The position numbers and the translations under genes were made by a program. 64,000 nucleotides of DNA from an uncultured Lutimaribacter sp. (GTDB taxonomy: Bacteria > Pseudomonadota > Alphaproteobacteria > Rhodobacterales > Rhodobacteraceae). The notes under the pieces are model-generated. The model had not been told where the DNA came from. It saw nothing but the letters and a program-made list of their open reading frames with translations, and searched no databases. This document shows, in pieces, positions 1-7,342 of the stretch (positions are counted from its first letter, which is position 1; each line of letters begins with the position of its first letter). The stretch lies in NCBI GenBank assembly GCA_913061505.1, contig CAJXSO010000002.1, positions 1 through 64,000 of the forward strand. The letters run 5' to 3'.

Positions 1-583
1 AGCGCAGCCCGTCTTTACCTTCGGCTTCGGCATGGGTCAGCCCGCCCACACGCGGCAAGGGGCGGCCACTGTCGGTGACAGCCACGGCCACCAAAATCTC
101 GTTTGCGCGCGGCGCATCGTTCATGCGCACTTCGACCCCGTCGAAATGGCTGCGCACATAGGCTGCATCTTTGTGGCCCAAGGGCACATCCAAATCTTGG
201 CCCGGCCCACCCATCTTTTTTGAACTGGGCACCAGGGCTGCGCCTTTTTCCACCGCCTGCCGCAGGGGGGCGCCCAATTTGGGGTGCAAAATGGCGGCCG
301 CATGTTCCAATTCGCCATTCTCGCCCACCATGGCAGCCTTGCCATAGCTTTCCGCCTGCTCGGGTGCGATGCCCAGAGCCGCCACGCATTTTTGGCCCAA
401 AAGCCCGCCCAATTCGGCACCAATATCGCTAAGCAGCCCCAAATCTTGCTGATAAACGCCGGCAAAGGGGTTTTTGATCACCGCCACGGCCACGGCCTTG
501 CGGGTGGGGGGGCTTATCTGCTGGCCCATTTCCTGGTGGGTTTCTTCAACCCAGACCGCCAGTTTGCGAATCTCTGCGCTCAT
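1..583 (-). CDS. DUF1185 (amino acid synthesis family) protein, copy 1, cut by window edge
   Basis: The frame is open from an ATG at 583 to base 1, giving 194 residues with no stop, so the C-terminus lies outside the window. It begins MSAEIRKLAVWVEETHQE and is clearly homologous along its length to the next gene upstream (580-1164). Shared blocks include NPFAG near residue 38, a VPSxKKxGG segment, DAxYVRSHFD and NDAPRA. Its ATG overlaps the stop of that gene by 4 bases (ATGA), so the two are translationally coupled. From memory, solved DUF1185 structures show a variant of the Bacillus chorismate-mutase fold with no proven reaction. It is the last visible gene of the nicotinate operon. Its function is unknown and I infer only a catabolic role from context. 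Confidence 0.85.
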   Translation of the reverse strand, partial: MSAEIRKLAVWVEETHQEMGQQISPPTRKAVAVAVIKNPFAGVYQQDLGLLSDIGAELGGLLGQKCVAALGIAPEQAESYGKAAMVGENGELEHAAAILHPKLGAPLRQAVEKGAALVPSSKKMGGPGQDLDVPLGHKDAAYVRSHFDGVEVRMNDAPRANEILVAVAVTDSGRPLPRVGGLTHAEAEGKDGLR

Positions 584-1164
584 CTTAAACCGTCCTCTCC
601 CTTGATCTCGCTTGCGGCCAAACCACCGGCGCGGTTGTGCACGCGTGCACCGCTGGTCATGACCAAAATCACCGCCATTTCATGCGCGCGCGGGGCATCG
701 TTTAGCCCCACTTCGATGGCATCGAAATGGCTGCGCACGTAAGAGGCATCGATATGCGTCACCGGCACATCCAGCCGCGTGCCCACGCCGCCCACTTTTT
801 TGGTCGAGGGCACAATGGCCTTGGCCCCGCCCAGCACCTCGCGCATGGCATAGCCACCGGGCGCATGCCACAGCGCGCCATGCTCGATCTCGCCTTCGGC
901 CCCGATAATGGCGCCCTTTCCATAGCCCTGCACCAAGGCCACATCCCCCCCCATATCTGCCAACAGCCTTTTGGCCATATCCACGCCTAAGGGTTTCAGA
1001 TCTTCCATAAACGGCTGGATGTCTTCGACATAGGCACCTGCAAACGGGTTTTCGATGACCGCCATCACATAGCCCCGGCGCAAGGGCACATTGGCCCGCG
1101 GTCCGCCCTCGTGGTAAATCTCTTCGATCGATGTCACCAATTTGCGGATTTTAACCTGTGGCAT
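580..1164 (-). CDS. DUF1185 (amino acid synthesis family) protein, copy 2
   Basis: A 194-residue protein of the DUF1185 family, paralogous to the neighbour at 1-583. The start is set at the second ATG (1164). It gives MPQVKIRKLV, aligning with MSAEIRKLA of the paralogue; the ATG at 1173 sits only two bases after its GAAGG and is less likely. Family-like blocks are NPFAG, GYGKGAIIG, VPSTKKVGG and DASYVRSHFD. No signal peptide or membrane segment is seen. It starts 13 bases upstream of the UPF0280 stop and its own stop overlaps the next start (ATGA), so it belongs to the nicotinate dehydrogenase operon. The reaction is not known; tandem copies may form a hetero-oligomer or have diverged in substrate. 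Confidence 0.87.
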   Translation of the reverse strand: MPQVKIRKLVTSIEEIYHEGGPRANVPLRRGYVMAVIENPFAGAYVEDIQPFMEDLKPLGVDMAKRLLADMGGDVALVQGYGKGAIIGAEGEIEHGALWHAPGGYAMREVLGGAKAIVPSTKKVGGVGTRLDVPVTHIDASYVRSHFDAIEVGLNDAPRAHEMAVILVMTSGARVHNRAGGLAASEIKGEDGLR

Positions 1165-2047
1165 GGTGTGCATATCCTTCCGATAGTGGGGGGTTCATGG
1201 GCAGGCGTTGCATGGGCGCCTGCGCTGCGTCAAGGGGGGCGCCAATGATGCGTGTCTGCCCCTGCAGGCACAAAACCGCCCCCATAATATGGCCTTGGGC
1301 GTGAAACTGGTGGGCCAGGGCCATGCCATTTGCCAGCGCTTGTGCGGCCTCGGCCGGGGCCAGCGGCCCCAGCCCGACCACCACCGGGCGGCTGCCCAAA
1401 TCGCTGTCGGGCTGCACCACACAGGCCGGCTGGCGGGCAATGGCCGGATGGCCTGGCAGATCAACGGCATTGGCAATCAAGGTGGCGGCAACATCGGCGG
1501 CAGCGGCGGTTTTGGCCAGCACCGTCACGCTATCGGCCACGCCCATCGACAAGCTGCGCCCGCCGCGCCCGCTGGTGGCAATGCCGCCCACGCCCATCGC
1601 GGCCTGCAGCGTAATGCGCCCCAGCCCATGCCCATCTAGCCCGGCCACGGCAATATCGAATTGGCCCCCCGGCGCCAGATACAGCGCGATATCGCCGCCA
1701 TTGTTTACATAGGCGCGGTGGATCGGGGCGGATTGGGCGCGCAAGGCGTGCAAAACCTGATCGGCCACAGCACCCGCAACCGCGGCCATAGGCGTGACAA
1801 AATGCGCCGGCGCAAACGGCAGGCAGGCCGCGCGCATGCGCCGGGCCACGGGCCCCTGCAAGGCCGGCCCAACCGGCTGGCGCAGCTGTGGCAATTCATC
1901 AACCAAACGCTGCAACAGCCCGGCAAAGCAGCGCTGCGCCGCGCGGTAGGCGGGCGCGCGCGCGCCATCGACACCGATCACCAAATCAATCGGGCCGTGC
2001 TGCAAATGCAAACGCCCCTCTGGCAGCAGGGCCGCAGTCGCGCTCAT
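1151..2047 (-). CDS. UPF0280 family, ApbE-like protein
   Basis: A 298-residue protein of the UPF0280 family, which is related in fold to ApbE, the enzyme that covalently attaches FMN to Ser/Thr of target flavoproteins (family knowledge). Visible features are a central VNNGGDIALYL segment (ApbE-like NGGD), followed by GxGxITLQAAMGVGGIATSGRGGRSLSMG, the glycine-rich part expected of this fold. There is no lipoprotein signal, so it is probably cytoplasmic, unlike classical ApbE. Its ATG overlaps the stop of the 6-hydroxynicotinate reductase gene (ATGA). That matters because the E. barkeri reductase is known to carry covalent flavin. I infer that this protein may be the flavin transferase for the reductase; this is not shown by the sequence. 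Confidence 0.85.
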   Translation of the reverse strand: MSATAALLPEGRLHLQHGPIDLVIGVDGARAPAYRAAQRCFAGLLQRLVDELPQLRQPVGPALQGPVARRMRAACLPFAPAHFVTPMAAVAGAVADQVLHALRAQSAPIHRAYVNNGGDIALYLAPGGQFDIAVAGLDGHGLGRITLQAAMGVGGIATSGRGGRSLSMGVADSVTVLAKTAAAADVAATLIANAVDLPGHPAIARQPACVVQPDSDLGSRPVVVGLGPLAPAEAAQALANGMALAHQFHAQGHIMGAVLCLQGQTRIIGAPLDAAQAPMQRLPMNPPLSEGYAHHATG

Positions 2048-3543
2048 GCGCGCCCCTTTCGGGCATGAATGGCGCGGTGGCGATGATGGGCATGCGGGTC
2101 AGGCCCACCGCCCGGCAGCACCTTGCGGATATCAGGGTTGAGCACGCTTTCCACCGGGCGCACATGGTCCATATGGCCGCCAAGTGCGGCGTAATCTTCG
2201 CTGCGCAGGGTAAATTCGATCGGCGCCACCAAGGCAGGCGTGGGCACATACCCGAACGAGTTGGTGGGCATTTCCAGCACATCCGCCATAAAGGTAATGC
2301 CACCGCCCGGCCAAACATAGGCCTCGGCCCCGCCGCAGCTGACATAGGTCAGCGCCTCTTTGACCGATCGGGTCAGGCGCACCGGGTTTTCCGTAACGCC
2401 CGCGCGCAGGCTGCCCCCGGCCCCGCCCATGAACACCACCGAACACAGCGAAGGTTCGCAGTTTTCCGCGATACGCTCGCAGGTGGCCAGCAGGGGGGCC
2501 GAAATTTCTGCAGGCTGGGGGTGCAGCGCCGCGTCCAGCACGAAATAGGCCCATTGTTCGCCGGTGGTCGACACCATCAGCAGCCGCTGGCCCGGCCATG
2601 CCAATTTAGGGTCTGCCGGGCGTAAAATGGTCAGCGGGTCCTCTACATCGGTGCCCCCCCATCCGGTGCCCGGCTCGGCCACCTGGAAATAGCGCCCCGG
2701 GGTCGAGCGGCGGCCATTGATGCGAATACCCGAGGGGCGCATGCCCAGCTGCTTGCCCGCCTCATGTTCTGTCAGCACGCCGGTGATGTGATCATCCACC
2801 ACGATCACCTCGTCAACATGGCCCTGCCATTGCTTGGCAAACATGCCAATCGTGGCAGACCCGCAGCCAACGCGCATCAGCTTTTCGGGCACGTCGTTGA
2901 TAATGGGCGGCTGGCCTGCCTGCACCACAACCTGCGCGCCGCCATCGATATGCATTTCCACCGCATCGCGGTTGCACAGTTTCAACAGCGCATCGCAGGT
3001 CACCCGGCCCTCTTTTTTCGAGCCGCCCGTCAGGTGCTCGACCCCGCCAAGCGACAGCATTTTCGAGCCGTATTCCGAGGTCATGACATGGCCAATCGCC
3101 TCGCCATCCACCCGCACGACCGCGCGTTCGTGGCCAATAAAGCGATCGGTGTCGATTTTCACCTTCACGCCGCAATAGCTGAAAATGCCCTCGGTCACGA
3201 CGGTGACCATATCCACCCCATCGATGCTTTGCGACACGATAAACGGCGCGGGCTTGTAATCGGGGTAGGTGGTGCCCGCGCCCACCGCGGTAACAAAGGT
3301 GCGATGGCCCTGGATCACATCGCCATCCCATTCTTGGGCATCGCCCGCCTGGGGCAGAAATTCAACCGCCTGCGCGCCGCTTTCGATCACCGTCAGCGGA
3401 TCCAGCCGCACCAATTGGCCATCGTGATTGGCATAGCGGTCGCAGGCGCCGGCCTTGCCTTGGGCGATGTAGCACATCACCGGGCAGGCATCGCAGCGTA
3501 TCTTTTCCATGTCGCGGCGTGTGGGGGTGCTGTCGTCAGGCAT
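2044..3543 (-). CDS. hnr: 6-hydroxynicotinate reductase
   Basis: A 499-residue protein matching 6-hydroxynicotinate reductase, the Fe-S flavoenzyme that reduces 6-hydroxynicotinate to 1,4,5,6-tetrahydro-6-oxonicotinate with low-potential electrons. The start is the ATG at 3543: an excellent AAAGGAGG ribosome site lies 7 bases upstream, whereas an in-frame TTG two codons earlier has none. Near the N-terminus is a cysteine cluster, C17-x2-C20-x3-C24-x9-C34 (CDACPVMC...GACDRY), a likely Fe-S ligand set. Glycine-rich blocks MRVGCGSATIG and VFMGGAGGSLRAGV follow, and the C-terminus is histidine-rich. It lies between the nicotinate hydroxylase and UPF0280 genes, overlapping both. No ferredoxin gene for its electron supply is in the window. 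The assignment rests on family resemblance plus the adjacent enamidase and hydroxylase. Confidence 0.85.
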   Translation of the reverse strand: MPDDSTPTRRDMEKIRCDACPVMCYIAQGKAGACDRYANHDGQLVRLDPLTVIESGAQAVEFLPQAGDAQEWDGDVIQGHRTFVTAVGAGTTYPDYKPAPFIVSQSIDGVDMVTVVTEGIFSYCGVKVKIDTDRFIGHERAVVRVDGEAIGHVMTSEYGSKMLSLGGVEHLTGGSKKEGRVTCDALLKLCNRDAVEMHIDGGAQVVVQAGQPPIINDVPEKLMRVGCGSATIGMFAKQWQGHVDEVIVVDDHITGVLTEHEAGKQLGMRPSGIRINGRRSTPGRYFQVAEPGTGWGGTDVEDPLTILRPADPKLAWPGQRLLMVSTTGEQWAYFVLDAALHPQPAEISAPLLATCERIAENCEPSLCSVVFMGGAGGSLRAGVTENPVRLTRSVKEALTYVSCGGAEAYVWPGGGITFMADVLEMPTNSFGYVPTPALVAPIEFTLRSEDYAALGGHMDHVRPVESVLNPDIRKVLPGGGPDPHAHHRHRAIHARKGRA

Positions 3544-6316
3544 GACCAACCTCCTTTAAGGCGGCGCGCAGGCGCGCGGGCGTCACGGGCAGCTTGCGCA
3601 GCCGCGCCCCGGTGGCCCGGCCAATGGCATTTAAAATGGCCGGCGCAGTGGGGATCAGCGCATGTTCGCCCAGCCCTTTGGCGCCATAGGGGCCGTGGGC
3701 ATCGGGCTCTTCGATGATCAAGGTTTCGATCGGGGGCACATCGCCAAATGTGGGCATCAGGTAGTCATGCAGGTTTTCGGTGCGCCCGGGCAGATATTCC
3801 TCCATCAAGGCCATGCCCAGCCCCTGCGCCACGCCGCCCTGCACCTGCCCCTCTACCAATAGCGGGTTGATCGCACAGCCCACATCATGGGCCGCCACGA
3901 TCTGCAGCACACGGGTCGTGCCCAGTTTGGTATCCACCTCGACCATCGCCAGATGCGCGGCATAGCCATATTGCGCATAGGGCGCGCCCTGGCCGTTTTC
4001 ATCCAGCGGCAGGGTGGGCGGGTCGTAGGTTTCTTGCACGCGCAGCACATAGCCTTCGGCATCAACGGGCAGATCAGCCAGGCGCAGCCTGTGGGGGCCT
4101 GTGGCATCTTCCACCACCAGGCCCGTGCCCTGCGCTGTGCCCAGCACGATGCGGCTGTCATCGGCGGCATTCACCTGCGCCAGCAGCAGCCGGCGCAGCG
4201 CCTCGCCCGCCAGGCGCGCGGCATTGCCCGTGACAAATGTCTGCCGCGAGGCCGAGGTTTTGCCCGCATCAGGGGTGCGATCGGTATCACCATCGATCAC
4301 CGCGATCTGCGCCACATCTACCCCCAAAGCCCGGGCAAAAATTTGCGGGATCACCGTGTTAGACCCCTGGCCAATATCCGCCGCCCCCTGGTGCAGCACC
4401 ACCGTGCCATCGGCCCGCACCCCGGCCTTTATGGTCGAAGGGTTGGGCAGCGAGGTATTGCCACAGCCATACCAGCCCCCCGCCACGCCAACGCCACGCC
4501 GCAGCACGCCCGCCTGGGCGTTAAAGGCCTGCGCCTCGGCGTTCAGCCGCGCCCAAGCCGGGCGCAGCGCCTGCAAACAGGCCTTTATGCCAACACCCTG
4601 CTGAAACACCTGCCCACAAATCGTGGGGGTGCCATTCGTCAGCGCATTCTTGATGCGAAATTCCAGCGCGTCTTGGCCCAGCTTATCGGCCAGCTCGTCA
4701 AACAACACCTCTTGGGCCACCGCCGATTGCGGCACGCCAAAGCCGCGAAACGCGCCGGCGGGCGTGCCATTGGTATAAACGCCCTGCGCCCGGGCGATAT
4801 AGTTGCGCAGCGCATAGGGCCCCGACGCATGAATGGGCACACGGTTGGCCACCGTCGGCCCCCAGCTGGCATAAGCGCCGGTGTTGAACTGCCCCTCAAA
4901 GGCAATCGCCGCCAGCGTGCCATCGGCCTGCGCCCCCACCTTTAGCGAAATTTGCGCCGGGTGGCGCTTGGTGGTCGAGGCCATGGTTTCCTGGCGCGAA
5001 TAGGTGATGCGCACCGCCCGCCCCAGCCGCAGGGCCGCCAAGGCCACAAAGGGCTGGAACGAGATATCGATCTTCGAGCCAAACCCACCGCCCGTGGCCG
5101 AAGGCAGCACGCGGATGCGATCCAGCGGCAAGGCCAAAATGGGCGCCAGCGCTTCTTGGTCCATCACCGGGGCCTGGGTGCAGCCATAGATGTGCAGCCG
5201 ACCATCCACCAGATCGGCCATGCCGGCCTCGGGCTCGATATAGCCATGCTCGACATAAGATGTTTCAAACTGGCCCTCGACCTGCACATCCGCTGCGGCC
5301 ATCGCGCCATCGGCATCGCCGTGCTTTACAAAGCCCTGGCACAAAATATTGCCCTCGTGGCCCGGGTGCAGGCGGGGGGCATCGGGGGCGGTGGCGGTGG
5401 CCACATCTAAAACCGCGGGCAGCGGATCCCAGGTGATGGGGAATTGGCCCGCATCAAACTGCGCCATCGCATCAGCCGGGCCCACCACGGCGGCCACGGC
5501 CTCGCCCTTGAAGCGCACGGTGTCATTGGCAAAAACCGGCTGGTCGATAAACCCCGGGATCACCCCAAACAGGTTGCGCCCGGGAATATCTGCCGCTGTC
5601 AGCACCAGCGCCACCCAAGGGTTGGCCGCCTGCCATGCCTGCAGATCACCCAAGCGGAACCGCGCATGGTGATGGGGGCTGCGGATCACCCGCAGCACCA
5701 GCGTATCGGCCGGGGCGATATCATCGCCAAAACGCTCGCGCCCATCCAGCTTGGGCCGCCCATCGAGCCGCGGAATGGCCTGGCCCACATCGCCTGTGCT
5801 GGGCGGCTGTGGCGGCATGCCGCCCACACCGGCATCGACCACCGCATCGATAATTTTGCGATAGCCCGTGCAGCGGCACAAAACCCCACCCAGCGCATCC
5901 TCGACCTGCGCGGCGGTGGGGCTGGGCACAGCGCGCAGCAGCGCCATGGCCGCCACCATCATGCCCGGCGTGCAAATACCGCATTGGGCCGCCTGATGGG
6001 CATGGAAACTATCGGCCAAACGCTGCGCCAGCGGATCATGCGCCACCAGCCCCGATTGGGTTTCCACCGAGGCGCCGGCCACGCGGGCGGTGGGCATCAG
6101 GCAGGCGCAGACCGGGGCCCCATCGACCAGCACGGTGCAGGCACCACAATCGCCGGCATTGCAGCCGATTTTCACATCACGGGTGCCCAGCCTTTCGCGC
6201 AACGACTGCGACAGCCGTTCGCCCGGGGGCGCACTGACCGCAACGCTTGCCCCGTTCAGGCGAAATTCGGTGGCGCAAGGATCTGCGCCAAAGGGGGGGG
6301 TGGCATTATCTTTCAT
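3536..6316 (-). CDS. Nicotinate dehydrogenase, fused [2Fe-2S] and molybdopterin subunits
   Basis: A 926-residue fusion of the small and large subunits of a xanthine-dehydrogenase-family molybdenum hydroxylase, predicted to hydroxylate nicotinate at C6. Residues about 14-160 are the iron-sulfur part: C52, C57, C60 and C72 form the plant-type cluster, and C112, C115, C147 and C149 (CGIC...CRC) the second. Residues about 185-926 are the molybdopterin part, with GGGFGSK, AGAFRGFG and the C-terminal GAKGLGE whose E884 is the expected catalytic base. These subunits are usually separate genes; here they are joined by a proline-rich linker near residue 168. The gene overlaps the FAD-subunit gene by 11 bases, and its start has a GAGG site 7 bases upstream. 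Substrate is inferred from the neighbouring reductase and enamidase; another N-heterocycle is possible. Confidence 0.87.
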   Translation of the reverse strand: MKDNATPPFGADPCATEFRLNGASVAVSAPPGERLSQSLRERLGTRDVKIGCNAGDCGACTVLVDGAPVCACLMPTARVAGASVETQSGLVAHDPLAQRLADSFHAHQAAQCGICTPGMMVAAMALLRAVPSPTAAQVEDALGGVLCRCTGYRKIIDAVVDAGVGGMPPQPPSTGDVGQAIPRLDGRPKLDGRERFGDDIAPADTLVLRVIRSPHHHARFRLGDLQAWQAANPWVALVLTAADIPGRNLFGVIPGFIDQPVFANDTVRFKGEAVAAVVGPADAMAQFDAGQFPITWDPLPAVLDVATATAPDAPRLHPGHEGNILCQGFVKHGDADGAMAAADVQVEGQFETSYVEHGYIEPEAGMADLVDGRLHIYGCTQAPVMDQEALAPILALPLDRIRVLPSATGGGFGSKIDISFQPFVALAALRLGRAVRITYSRQETMASTTKRHPAQISLKVGAQADGTLAAIAFEGQFNTGAYASWGPTVANRVPIHASGPYALRNYIARAQGVYTNGTPAGAFRGFGVPQSAVAQEVLFDELADKLGQDALEFRIKNALTNGTPTICGQVFQQGVGIKACLQALRPAWARLNAEAQAFNAQAGVLRRGVGVAGGWYGCGNTSLPNPSTIKAGVRADGTVVLHQGAADIGQGSNTVIPQIFARALGVDVAQIAVIDGDTDRTPDAGKTSASRQTFVTGNAARLAGEALRRLLLAQVNAADDSRIVLGTAQGTGLVVEDATGPHRLRLADLPVDAEGYVLRVQETYDPPTLPLDENGQGAPYAQYGYAAHLAMVEVDTKLGTTRVLQIVAAHDVGCAINPLLVEGQVQGGVAQGLGMALMEEYLPGRTENLHDYLMPTFGDVPPIETLIIEEPDAHGPYGAKGLGEHALIPTAPAILNAIGRATGARLRKLPVTPARLRAALKEVGHA

Positions 6317-7151
6317 TGGCGGCCTCGGCTGCTGTCATCAGGGCACGCGATAGCAACTCGCGCACCGCATCTAGGCGGTATTCGGCACTGCCGCGCACAT
6401 CGGCAATGGGGGACAGGCCCGTCAGCGGCGCCTGCGCCACGCGCGCGGCAAATTCATCTGGGGTGGCCCCCTGCAGCGCCGCCTCGAGCGCGCCCAAACG
6501 CTGCGCCACGGCCGAGCAGGCGCCAACAGCCACCCGGGCATCGGCCACGCGGCCGGCGTTCAGCCGTAGGATGGCGGCCACCATGGCGATGGAAATAACC
6601 AGGTATTTGCGCGCGCCCAGCTTGGCAAAGGCAGCGCCGGTGCCCGGGGCCGCCCATGTATCGGGAATATCGATGGCTTGCAGCAATTCGCCGGGTTGCA
6701 ACGCGGTTTGGCGCGCACCGGTCACAAATTGGGCCAAAGGCAGGCGGCGGGTGCCTTTGGCCGAGACCAGCTGCACATGGGCATCCAATGTCAGCAGCGC
6801 AGGCATGCCATCGGCCGCGGGCGAGGCGTTGCACAGATTACCCCCAATCGTGCCGGCGTTTTGAATTTGCACCGAACCCACCTCGCGCCCGGCGGCTTGC
6901 AAACCGGCAAATGCAGGCGGCAGATCGGCGTTTACAATCGCGCTCCAGCTGGTGGCGGCCCCAATGCGCCAGCCCCCATCGTGGCGGGCAATGCCGCTAA
7001 ACTGTGGCAGCCGGGTGATATCAAGCAGGTGCTGCGGCACCGGGCCATCGCCACGCGCCGGATACCAATCCGTGCCCCCCGCAATAACACTGGCCCCCTG
7101 CGCCAACGCCTGAAATGCGTCTTCCACCCTGTCAGGACGGTGATATCCCAC
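6306..7151 (-). CDS. Nicotinate dehydrogenase FAD-binding subunit
   Basis: A 281-residue FAD-binding (CoxM-like) subunit of a molybdenum hydroxylase. It passes electrons from the 2Fe-2S clusters of the fused subunit to an acceptor. FAD-binding motifs are AGGTD at residues 24-28 and TIGGNLCNASPAAD at 101-114, followed by a CoxM-type C-terminal domain. The start is a GTG at 7151, because AGGGGG lies about 8 bases upstream and the protein then begins MGYHRPDRVEDAFQAL as family members do. The longer reading frame to 7226 adds an implausible tail across the promoter. First gene of the minus-strand nicotinate operon, divergent from enamidase. Confidence 0.85.
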   Translation of the reverse strand: MGYHRPDRVEDAFQALAQGASVIAGGTDWYPARGDGPVPQHLLDITRLPQFSGIARHDGGWRIGAATSWSAIVNADLPPAFAGLQAAGREVGSVQIQNAGTIGGNLCNASPAADGMPALLTLDAHVQLVSAKGTRRLPLAQFVTGARQTALQPGELLQAIDIPDTWAAPGTGAAFAKLGARKYLVISIAMVAAILRLNAGRVADARVAVGACSAVAQRLGALEAALQGATPDEFAARVAQAPLTGLSPIADVRGSAEYRLDAVRELLSRALMTAAEAANER

Positions 7152-7184
7152 GCCAAATGCCCCCTGTCTGCCTGTTGCAATTTG

Positions 7185-7196
7185 TTTGTGTACAAA
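7185..7196. promoter_or_regulatory. Candidate operator TTTGT-GT-ACAAA in the divergent nicotinate promoter
   Basis: A 12-base inverted repeat, TTTGT-GT-ACAAA, lies 34 bases upstream of the FAD-subunit GTG in the 191-base divergent region (7152-7342). It contains TTGTGTACAA, resembling the short TTGT..ACAA operators of FadR-type GntR regulators. No GntR gene is in the window; the local TetR protein (11856-12383) is another candidate. The rest of this region holds an AGGGAGAG ribosome site before the enamidase ATG and no other convincing site. Confidence 0.45.
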
Positions 7197-7342
7197 TATC
7201 AAGCAGCCCAAGTGGGATTCTGTCAATTGCTTTCATCACCCACCCCGCCCCTGGCATGCAAATCGCGCAGAATACCGCCTTGCAAAGGCTTGCCAGATCG
7301 AAATTTCATGTTAGCGTTCAAATAAATTTCAGGGAGAGCACC

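Noticed and set aside
15-742. Several overlapping open frames on both strands near the left edge
   Set aside because: They lie across the DUF1185 frame, which runs off the window and so has no stop; its translation aligns with the neighbouring paralogue, so the others are shadows.
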